From: Elymus sibiricus
Taxonomy: Eukaryota > Streptophyta > Magnoliopsida > Poales > Poaceae
DNA: 64,000 bases
Assembly (NCBI GenBank): GCA_039707655.1
Contig: CM077665.1
Location: 313,906,486 to 313,970,485 of the forward strand
Direction of reading: 5' to 3'
Shown here piece after piece: positions 45,743 to 55,618 of this stretch (the first letter of the stretch is position 1; every line of letters begins with the position of its first letter). Position numbers and translations under genes: made by a program. The notes under the pieces are model-generated. The model was not told the DNA's origin, made no database searches, and was given only the letters and a program-made list of their open reading frames with translations.

Positions 45743-46327
45743 GCAAACAATCATGTCCTTTCAAAATAACAATGCTAAAGAACGCTATCCCTATAAAATC
45801 ATATAGCATTTCATGCTTGGTCGTCCTAGCATAAAGTATAAATCATGAGCACCCTGGTGTCAAACCAAGCAATTTGATCGTACTTTTTTATGCGCTTCTG
45901 CATTTTATACCTCACTCAATACATGAGCGTGAATCATGGACATAGCATATAGGTGGAATAGAGTATGGTGGTAGGTTTCAAAGGAGTAAAAGTGGAAAGA
46001 AAGGCTCGCATCAAATAGGCGGATCAACAGGCTATGGATATGCCCATCAATCAATATCAATGCATGGAGTAGAGATTGCCATGCAATGGATGCACTAGAG
46101 CTATAAGGGTATGAAAGATCAACTGAAGCTCAATGGGTGTGCATCCAACTTGCTTTGTCATGAAGACCTCGGGCATTTGAGGAAGCCCGTCATCGGAATA
46201 TACAATACAAGTTCTATAATGAAATTTCCCACTAGTATATGAAAGTGACGAAACATGAGACTCTCTATATGAAAAACATGGTGCTACTTTGAAGCACAAG
46301 TGTGAAAAAGATGTAGTAGCACTGTCC

Positions 46328-46452
46328 CTTCTCTCTTTTCTCCCATTTTTTTTCTTTTTTTCTTTTTTTCTTTTCCTTTTCCTTTTATTTATTTTATTTT
46401 TTATTTTTTACCTTTTTTTCTCTTTTTTTTCTTTTCTTTCTCTTTATTTTTC
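46328..46452. repeat. T/C-rich low-complexity tract
   Basis: About 125 bp almost wholly T with scattered C (purine tract on the minus strand). It is low complexity and assembly of its exact length is uncertain. Confidence 0.8.
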
Positions 46453-47375
46453 GTCCGGAGTCTCATCCCGACTTGTGGGGGAATCATTGTCTCTGTCAGC
46501 CTTTCCTCACTGAGACAGTACCCTAATAATTAAAAGCATCACACTTCTATTTACTTAAAACTCTATATGAAAAACTACTAAACAATATGACTCTATATGA
46601 ATGCCTCTGGCAGTGTACCAGGATCTGCAATGATCTAGCGTAGCGAAAGATATCAAAAAACGGACAAGCCTTGGAAATATCATGCTAGCTATCTTACGAT
46701 CATGCAAAGCAATATGACAATGAGTGTACTAGTCATATGATGTAACGGTGGAAGTTGCATGGCAATGTATCTCGGAATGGCTATGGAAATGCCATGATAG
46801 GTAGGTATGGTGGCTGTTTTGAGGAAGATATAAGGTGGCTTATGTGCAACAGAGTGTATCATGTCACGGGGTTTGGATGCACCAGCGAAGTTTGCACCAA
46901 TCCTCGAGGTGAGAATGGGAAATGCATGGTACTGAAGAGGCTAGCAAATATGAGGTGGTGAGAGTGCGTACATCCATGGATTCACATTAGTCATATAGAA
47001 CTCACATACTTATCGCAAGGTTTTATTAGCTCTCTCGAAGCAAAGTACTACTCGCATGCTCCTAGGGAGGAGGTTGGGAGGCGTTAACCATCGCACGCCC
47101 CCGATTATAACAACACAAAGGATTTCAATCAAGGATAAATTATGCGCCAACTACATCGCATAACTAGAGACTATGCGTGCATGCTTCGGGAATCACAAAC
47201 CTTAACATCAATATTCTTACTAGACCACAATCATTCACCAGTGCCCCCACATATTACCATCTTAATATCACAAAACTATTGCAGGGAATCAAACATATCA
47301 TATTCAGTGATCTACAAGTTTTATGTAGGATTTTATGACTAACCATGTAAATGACCAATTCATGTTGACTCCCTA

Positions 47376-47590
47376 AATAGGTATAAGTGAAGCATGATAG
47401 TTTAATTCTTTCTACAAAAGACCACGCTCTAATAAATATAAGTGAAGCAAAATAGCATTCTACAAATAACGGTTTTCTATATATAGAGAAACATGCATCC
47501 AACTTCAAATGATATAAGTGAAGCACATGAATATAAAGCCATACTCAAAAGATATAAGTGAAGTGCAAAGAGCATTCTATAAATCAACCA
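47376..47590. repeat. AAGTGAAGCA degenerate repeats in W0
   Basis: Four units with ATATAAGTGAAGCA followed by variable 40-60 bp, homologous to 41651-41890. Confidence 0.65.
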
Positions 47591-48600
47591 TGAACTTTCC
47601 CATACCAGCATGGTGCATTGCTAAAAGGAAAATAAAAGGCACACGACGCTCCAAGAATTTACGCATATCATGTGAACAAAACAAAAACCGAGACATACCG
47701 ATAATTGTTGAAGAAGAAAGATGGGATGCCTTCCGGGGCATACCCAAGCTTAGATGCTTGAGTCTCCTTGAATATTTACTTGGGGTGCCTTGGTCATCCC
47801 AAGCTTGAATTATTGCCTCTCCTTATTCTTCTCATATCGATACCTGCTCGATCTTCGAACACTTCATCCACACAAAACTTAACAGAACTTTTATTAGAAA
47901 GGTTAGTACACATAACACCAAATCCCATGATGTATTGCCATCACATTATTGTATAATTATAATATAACATTACCTACTATATGCTATCACAATTCTATGG
48001 CTCCCAAGTCAATGGGGCTCAACAAGAACTCAAACATAAGCAGATAAAGCAACTATAACAGCAATCTGTGAAAAACAGGACAATCTATAAAGATGCAGAT
48101 GAAACCTATACTTTTGTAACTCAAACAATTCTGAAAAATTATGACATAATAAAAAAATTGCATAAAAGTACTGTGTAAATATTTCAGAATCTTTGCACGC
48201 TCCAGTAAAATATCAAAATTCAAACACTACAGTAAAAGTTTCTGTTTTTACACAACACATATCGAACAAGCAATTTAAACATCCTTAAGGTAATCTTGGC
48301 ACATTATTTTTATAATACAATGGATTTGTATAAGGGGATATTTTTTCTGAAAAGTTTTTGTAATCAAGATTCACAAACTTTCCATGGGCATGAACAAAAG
48401 TTCAAGGACATCCCCCACTTAAACAATGCTCGTCTTTCTCACTTTCACTTTTCTTTTTGAAAAGGTTTTAGGTTCCCCACTCTATTTTTTGTTTTTATTT
48501 ATTTTAAAAGCACACAACAGAAATAAATGACTCTCTAAAACTTCCGGGTTGTCTCCCTGGTAGCGCTTTCTTTAAAGCCATTAAGCTAGGCATACAGTGC

Positions 48601-48987
48601 TCAAGTAATTGATGCACCCGGATCCCAAGGTATATTAAAGCCAATTTTAATTAACAATGATTTATAATTTAGTAGTGAGCACAAAGCAACATATATCATG
48701 TAGCAAAGAATTCTAACTCTCTTTATATGCATTGGCATGTTATAAAGGAACAATTCATTCACACAAAGTAAAGGCCAATACGTAGCATAAGTAGTTTCTT
48801 GCAATTTTATCGTATTGGAAACATAGAGAGGTGAAGATTTGGTTACTCTCTCATAATAATTGCAAGTAGGAGAAACAAGCACATGCATATTATATTCATC
48901 AAAATCATCATGTTTGATATTAAAACGCAACCCATCAACATAATCCCTAATAAGTGTAAACTTCTTCGATATAGTGTAGTTGGGAGA
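48601..48987 (-). pseudogene. C-terminal end of W0 acidic ORF
   Basis: The minus-strand frame contains DEYNMHVLVSPTCNYYERV and PMHIKRVRIL. It aligns by eye with the W2 ORF after the M insertion (YDPTYNYYERGK and PMNRKYVIL at 63604-63831). The N-terminal part is cut away by the W2 insertion at 48987. I do not recognise a known domain. Confidence 0.55.
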
Positions 48988-50552
48988 TGATACGTCTCCA
49001 ACGTATCTATAATTTTTGATTGTTCCATGCTGATATATTATAATTCTAGGATACTTTATGTGTCTTTATTTACCAATTTATAATATTTTTCAGCACTAAC
49101 CTATTGACCCAGTGCCCAGTGCCAGTTGTTGTTTTCTACGTGTTTTTTACTTTTCAGGTTTAGAGTACCAAACGAAGTCCAATTGCCACGAAACTTTTTG
49201 ATGATTTTTTCTGGACCAAAAGAAGACCTGGAAGCTTTGGAAGGAGGCCAGGGGCCGCACGAGGGCCGCACAAGCCAATAGGGCGTGCCCTAGGGGGGGG
49301 GGGCGCCCTGATGGCTTGTGCCTCCCTCGGCTGCCTCCCGACGCCCCTCTCTGGCCTATAAATTCTATTTCACCCTAAAAATAATAGAGGCATTCCCGAA
49401 ACCCTTTTCTGCCGCCGCAAGTCTCTGTTCCATCGCGAGGCCATCTGGAGGTCCGTTCCGGCACCCTGCCTTAGGGGGGATCGATCACGGAGGGCCTCTA
49501 CATCAACCTTGATACCCTCATGATGATGTGTGAGTAGTTCACCACAGACCTACGGGTCCTTCGCTAGTACCTAGATGGCAATCTCTCTCTTGATCTTTAA
49601 TACAATGATCACCGCATCTTCGCTTTGATCTATCCGATGTAATCCTATTGTGCGGTGTGTTTGGTGAATTGTGGGTTTATGTTTAGATTATTCATTAAAA
49701 TTATTTGAGATACCTATGATATATATTGTCTCTTAATTGCATGATCATTATAGCTTCTTAATGCCCTCCAATTTATTGATGTGCTTTGGCCAAGTAGATT
49801 GATATTTCATCGGTGGGAGTGGTGTGTTGTGGTATAGTTCAACCTGACGAGTTTCTATATCCCAGTGATAAAGTAGGGGACAAGATGCGTCTTTGTGTTG
49901 TTGCTACTAAGGATAACATGATGGGGTTTATTCATATTGCTTGAGTTTACTTTGTCTACATCATGTCATCGTTCTCCATGCATTACTCTGTTTTACTTAA
50001 TACTCTAGATGCATGCTAGATAGCGGTCGATGAGTGGAGTAATGGTAATAGGTGCAGGCAGGAGTCGGCCTATTTGTTTATGGACGTGATGCCTATATAC
50101 ACATGATCATTTCCGTGAAAATCGCATAACTATCCGCTTTTCTATCAATTGCCCAACAGTAATTTGTTACCCACCGTATGCTGCCTACATGAGAGATGCC
50201 GCTAGGGAAAACTATGGCCCCCGGGTCTATTCACTTATATATTTACAAACGCTACTATTACCTTGCTGCCTTTATTTAACTTTTATTTTATTTTCAATTT
50301 ACAATTATCTTCAATTATCTACACAACTCATTTGCTAGCAAATAACGAGATCAAGAGGATTGACAACCCTCTTGCCCACGTTGGGTGCAAGTTGTTTGTT
50401 CATTTGTGTGCAGCTACTGAAGACGGTTGAGGATTGATATTCCTATTGGTTCGATAAACCTTGGTTTCATAACTGAGGGAAATACTTACCCACTTTGTGC
50501 AGCAATAACCCGATCCTCTTCACGGAAAACACAACGCAGATCACAAGTATCA
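48988..50552 (+). repeat. 5' LTR of W2 (1565 bp)
   Basis: TGATACGTCTCCAACG to CACAAGTATCA. It has a TATAAAT box at 49357-49363 and a G-run near 49287. It is related to the W1 LTRs but clearly diverged, especially at its 3' end. Confidence 0.88.
49357..49363 (+). promoter_or_regulatory. TATA box in W2 5' LTR
   Basis: TATAAAT in GGCCTATAAATTC, about 370 bp into the LTR, as in W1. Confidence 0.6.
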
Positions 50553-50563
50553 GGAAGGATTTT

Positions 50564-50581
50564 TGGCGCCGTTGCCGGGGA
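50564..50581 (+). other. primer binding site of W2
   Basis: TGGCGCCGTTGCCGGGGA, 11 bases after the LTR end; identical to the W1 site. Confidence 0.85.
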
Positions 50582-50796
50582 ATATCATCATCAACTATCA
50601 AGTAACTTCACACAAATTTTCATTCACTTGTTCTTATTTTTATTTGCTATTATATTTAGTCTGTCTCATAAAAATAAAAAATAAAATAAAAATTTATCTT
50701 TGCTTGTTTTGCTTGTTACCTTGCTCGCTTGCCTAGCTATGTTATCTTTATCTTTATCAAAAACAAATAGAAAGTTAAAGGCAAAAATAAAGATAA

Positions 50797-51208
50797 ATGG
50801 ATACTCATCCACTTGCTAATCTTTTCAAAATACCCAATTATGTTAAACCAATTGCTTGTTAGTTGAGTGCACTAGGTTTTCCTTACGAGGTCTTGCTTGA
50901 AAATCATGAATCTAAAAATTGTGATGAAGTGTTAAAAGAAATTTATAAAGTGATTCATGATAGTTCCTTGAATGAAAAGCATGATTGCCATGTTGCTAGT
51001 ATAAATTACATGAATATAAATTGTGCTAATGATCATGATTGGGGTGATAATCATGATGTTCCTTGTGATCTTGATAATTTTAGCCTTCATGATGAATCTA
51101 TTATTGAGCATGATATTCGCAACACTACTAAAAGTGGGGTCAGAAGAGTGTCAACTTTGGGTAATAATGATCCCACTACTTTGGAGAATGATCAATATTT
51201 TGATAGTT
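50797..51208 (+). pseudogene. W2 acidic ORF, 5' part
   Basis: It starts at the ATG at 50797 (DTHPLANLFKIPNYVKP follows), is stopped by a TAG at 50860-50862, then stays open to the M insertion. It is rich in Asp, Asn, His and Glu (INCANDHDWGDNHDVP). The frame resumes after M at 63620. Together this is a ~200-codon protein of no family known to me, and unlike the W1 gag-protease. Inserted M and the TAG make it non-functional here. Confidence 0.65.
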
Positions 51209-52759
51209 TGAAAGTGCGTTATATCGACTAGAGGGGGGGTGAATAAGCGATTTTTACGAATTCGTCACTTGAGGAAATACTAGTTGAGAAATTAGTTAAG
51301 CGACGAACTACGCGCAGCGGAATAAGTACTCAAGTGCATGCGAAACATAGCAATAGCATAGTCATCATGATGAAATGAAACATACACAAAGCATGAGTAG
51401 CGTGAACAGGATAAGCAGGCAGAATATAAGGTGACTGAAGAATTTGGGGTGAGGAAATTGAGAAAATCTTCAGTCAAATTCTTCAAACAGTAACAGTGAA
51501 TTTCATCAACAGATAAACGAGGAAATGAAAGGGTTGAGGAAATAGAACCAGGGGCTCGATGAAGACAATGATTTGATGACCCAGTTCCAACTGCTGTGAC
51601 AGTCGTACGTTTGGTTGGGAGCGGCCTGGTATTTAAACCAGAAGACACACAGTCCCAGGACACACATTCCTTACCGTATTCTCCTTGAGCTAAGGTCACA
51701 CAGACCTCGCCCAACACTCGTGGTAAGTCTTCAGGGTAGACTTCCAAAACCCTCACAAACTGGTCACCCGGCAACCCATAATTTACTGCTGGATGCTCTA
51801 GACCACGGTCACCCTGCGATCCCCAATTGACTGCAGGATGCACTAGACCATGACGCCTAACCGTCTGGAAGATACACAATCTTCAAAGGTAAAAAGCGTC
51901 GGTTCCACACAGGAACAATTTCTTCAGTGATGCTCAATCACTTTGGTTTTTGGTGGTTTGGGTTTTTGGGTTTTTCCTCACTGAGGATTTTCGCTCAAAG
52001 TCCTCGAGGAATGGGATGCTCTTAAATGACAAGTGTCAAGTTCTCTCTTGGAGCAGCCAACCAGCTAGTGGTTGTGAGGGGCGGCTATTTATAGCCAGGG
52101 TGCATCCCGACATGATAAGACATAAATGCCCCCCAATCATATGACCGTTAGGTGGATAGAATATCTGGACAGCTGGCGCAAAGCACAGCAACGGTCGGAA
52201 TTTGAACTGTCAAATTCCTCAGGGCTTATCATTTTCCTCACTTGTAGGCAATTCGCACTGGCAAAATCCTAACTCCTCAGTCAGACCAATTTCCTCAGAG
52301 ACCAGAAGAACATCGTCTCTGTCTCTGAAGAACTTGACTGAACTGCAAGAGGTTTCCAAAGGCTTCACTCGAAGAATTGGGTTATGTTGAGGCTTTTGAG
52401 TTGAGCATTAGATGGAAATTTTTCCTTAGTTTTACCTCGACCCCCTTTAACAGTACGGTGTTTCCTATGACTCAAAGAAAGGAAATGAAACAGTAAAAAC
52501 AAAGTCTTCACGCTTCATTGTCCTCGTTCATATCTTCAAGGTCACACCATTTTCTTCATTATCAAAGTCTTCAGGGAATACCAAAGTCTTCAGCAAAGTC
52601 TTCAGTTGAAGACATTCATTTTTAGGGTTCAATATTCTTCGAATATACCAAACTCCTCATCGACTTATAGAGCCTGTGTACACTCACAAACATATTAGTC
52701 CCTTAACCTATAAGTCTTCAATACACCAAAATCACTAAGGGGCACTAGATGCACTTACA
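51209..52759 (-). repeat. 3' LTR of M (1551 bp)
   Basis: On the minus strand it starts TGTAAGTGCATCTAGTGCC and ends AACGCACTTTCA. It matches 62055-63614. Confidence 0.93.
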
Positions 52760-53280
52760 ATCTCCCCCGTTTTGGTGATTGATGACAAATAGGTTAAGTT
52801 TTCAACGGGGATAAACATATGAAGTGTAAGTACTGAGTTTGAGGAATTTGAATGCAAGATATAGAGGAACTCCCCCTGAAGATGTGCATATTTGAGGAAT
52901 TTGCTTTGGACTGCAAATGCACATGGCAAGATAAAATCTTGGAGATCTCCCCCTATATCTTGTAATCCATACACGCATTTTATATATATCATGAGGAAAT
53001 GGAAATGCATGATGGAAAATGGGGTCTGAGGAAATTCAGCATGCGTGCATTAAGATACTTGAGGAAATAAGCATGCAGAAAGCAGTTCAAAAGTATCAGA
53101 CCACCATCAGACTTAAGTTTACAACTCAATCAACAAAAGCTTCAGAAGAGCGAGAGTTGTAACTTAAACAGAAAACAACCCATATATATAGACCCGCTTG
53201 AAGACTAACTCAAATTTCTCCCCCTTTGTCATCAAGTGACCAAAAGGGACGAAATTGAGGACTAACGCCCCTGAAGAATT
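52760..53280 (-). other. M non-coding region with four GGGGGAG motifs
   Basis: The complement of GGGGGAG is at 52762-52768 (abutting the 3' LTR, the likely true PPT), 52870-52876, 52947-52953 and 53218-53224. Repeated PPT-like motifs are a known Sirevirus trait. No coding frame. Confidence 0.75.
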
Positions 53281-54978
53281 TCATCTTGAAGGTGGTGGAG
53301 GAGCGCCAATGTTGTCGGGGTTGGTTGGTGGAGCAGGGCCTACAGCTGTGTCGTCAATGTCCTCAGCTTCATCCGTCTTACGCGATGAAGAAAATGAGCT
53401 TGTCACCAGCTGAGGAACTTGAACTTTCTTCCACTTCTTCTTTGGAGGAATCGACCAGTCAAAGTCCTGCTGAAATTCCATCTCCGCAAGTTCTTCAGGA
53501 GTATAAAGATGTTCAAGGGTAGCCCAAGTGCGGTCGAAGACTTCATGCAGGTAGTAATGGTTTTTCCTCACCACATTGTGAGTGACTTTCATGTCCCGAA
53601 GAAGTGCACCAAATTGCCGTTTGACCCACTTGTGATTGCGATCCACCTTTTGGTGAAGACTGAGGAGAAGCTCACGATCAGTCATCACCCTTGGAGCAGC
53701 TTCTCGAGGTCTTTGAGCTGTGGCCCTGCCAACAGAGTCTTGAGAAGTAGTGTCATCATTGGTTGAGTAAGAGGCAGCAGTGCAAAATTGACCATTTAAT
53801 GGTCGAGATCCTTCATCAATAACAGTTTTGCCTTTCCCATCCATTGAAGAAAATGTGTCCTTGAGGACTTCAATTGGTGGCAGAAACTGAGATGATTTTG
53901 AAAGTCAGCTTCATAAGGCATTGAGGATCTCGCCCTGATGAACTTCATGATCCATGGAGCATAAGGCATCAGTTCAAAAGGTGACAGTGCAGTCTTGGCC
54001 AATGTCCTCAAGAAGAAGTCATGAAGATTTATGGGAATGCCATGAATTATGTTGAAGAGCAGATTCTTCATTACTCCAACCACTTCTTCTTCTTCATTCT
54101 TGTGGCCTTTGATGGGGCTGAAGGTTTTGGTCATAATTCGATAGACAGTGCGAGGCACATACAGTAAATCCTGCACCAGAAATGTTGTTCTGGGTGCTTG
54201 ACCAGGCTTCAAAGGCTTCATAAGAACTTGCATGAGGTGATTGGGAAGCTCAGGTTCATCATATAGGCATCTGGCTTCAGCTGAGGGAATACTGACAGGG
54301 ATGACCCGAAGCAGTTCAGAGGCAGGCACAGTAAAGTGAGTGTTGCCTGTCATCCAGTCAAGTATCCAAGTGCTGATGTCTTGTGCGTCACCAGAGATGT
54401 GAAGAGTGGTGTAGAATTGAAGAATGAGTTCTTCATTCCAATCACAGATGTCAACGCTGAAGGGCAGTAATCTAGCATCATGAAGAACACTGAGTATTGG
54501 ATTGAAGCATGGGATGTTTTCCATATCAGCATGAGGAATTGAATAATGTTGGAAAACCTTGTCCTTCTGGAATAGCACAGCTCTATAGAAATTAGCCTGA
54601 GTAGATGTCCAGAATCTCTTATGACGTGACCTTTGGGAGTCATAAGGATCTGCTCCTGTGAAGAAGTGATGCTCATCGTAGAAATCTTCTTTGATGAATT
54701 TGGGCCGCTTCTTGAAAGGCATAGCTGGCTTTGGTTGAAGATTTGGCTTGAAGCGCCCATGAATCTCCTTTGGCATAACCGCAATAATGTCAGTTTGAGA
54801 AACAGAAGGAGCAGATTCTTCAGCAGTCTTGGTTGGGGCAGTTTCCTCATTCACAGTTAATTCAAAAGAGGCAGCATGAGTTTCTTCAGGCACTGACTCA
54901 GCTGGTATTTCTTCAGTCGCAGCGGGAGACTGAGGAATTTTGGTGAGAGGAGTGGTAAGAGGAGAGATAGTGGGGGAT
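53281..54978 (-). pseudogene. extra ORF in env position of M, one frameshift
   Basis: The frame is open from just after a TGA near 54979, without an early ATG, through 54893 to ~53890. It then shifts by one base and continues as 53844-53281 to a stop. The central domain has WNEELILQFYTTLHIS, WILDWMTGNTHFTVP and LMPYAPWIMKFIRA. These match the X extra ORF by eye. The C-terminal part is charged/helical (LLLSLHQKVDRNHKWVKRQ), then Pro-rich. I see no signal peptide or membrane span, so an envelope role is unsupported. The start may be supplied by an upstream exon. It lies ~290 nt downstream of a TATA-like run (55273-55264). Confidence 0.7.
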
Positions 54979-55263
54979 CATGGGTTATCCAGTCGTGGGA
55001 ATCGGAACGGTTTGAGCGGCAATCGCCAAAAAATTGAGATTGAATGTTTTTATTTTAAATTTTGTTCGCAAATTCTTCAGCTGTCAAGGACATGGTGAAG
55101 ACTTTGAACGGGTTTCAAAGTAGAACGCATATGAAGAATTTGTGAACAGACTTGGTCGAGTTTAGCATAGAGGGGAAACGGGTCCGATCACATTCATTTA
55201 GATGAAATTCAACTTGAAGAAATAGCTATAAGTGAATGCTGTTGAGGACATTGAAAAACTCAA

Positions 55264-55273
55264 TATATATATA
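55264..55273 (-). promoter_or_regulatory. candidate internal TATA run upstream of M extra ORF
   Basis: The minus strand reads TATATATATA between the pol stop and the extra ORF, with an array of GAAGAATTTG-like repeats just upstream (55309-55410). It could be an internal promoter. Confidence 0.35.
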
Positions 55274-55308
55274 GTCAATGAAGAGAAACTTATAGGAAGA
55301 ACATCAGT

Positions 55309-55410
55309 TGAAAAGTTTGAAGAATTTGAAAGTTGAGGAATTTGCAAACTTGAAGAAATTGACAATTTTGAAGAATTTGCAAAATGAAGAAAAACTCAAA
55401 CTTGAAGAGT
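55309..55410. repeat. GA(A/G)GAATTTG-type short repeats
   Basis: At least six imperfect copies of TTGAAGAATTTG or TTGAGGAATTTG within 100 bp. The same motif is scattered through the M LTR and spacer (for example near 51438, 52839 and 52894). Confidence 0.65.
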
Positions 55411-55618
55411 TTCAACTGTTGTTGGTGGCGTTACCCACCGTATAAGAATGATGATTTCAGACACCGCGTACAATTGTCGTAGGGTTCTGAGAATCAAATT
55501 CTTCATTAATTTCTTCACACTTAGAGTGTTAGTCTTCATTGATTGAAGAAAAAACGTTACTTCGTGTGTTGCACATCAAAGTCATCAATTTTGCATAAGT
55601 GTTAGGATGTGTGTCCTT

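Larger units (their letters stand above)
45743..48600 (-). other. W0 long 3' non-coding region
   Basis: It resumes W0 after the W1 insertion. No supported coding frame. It contains a pyrimidine-rich tract (46328-46452), AAGTGAAGCA repeats (47376-47590) and the conserved GGGAGACAACCC block (48544-48594). Confidence 0.65.
19924..48987 (-). mobile_element. Gypsy element W0, oldest host of the nest (fragmentary)
   Basis: The own sequence of W0 is 19924-20871 and 45743-48987; everything between is W1 and its nested guests. Joining the flanks at the W1 insertion site gives sequence similar to W1's own interior at 22617-22690, which shows W0 is a related element. Its 5' LTR is not seen, because W2 inserts at 48987 and the rest of W0 should lie past the window. 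No pol is visible. Confidence 0.65.

Noticed and set aside
54963..54979. ATG just upstream of the M extra ORF as its true start
   Set aside because: It reads a different frame that closes quickly. The conserved frame has a TGA there, so an upstream exon or an indel is more likely.
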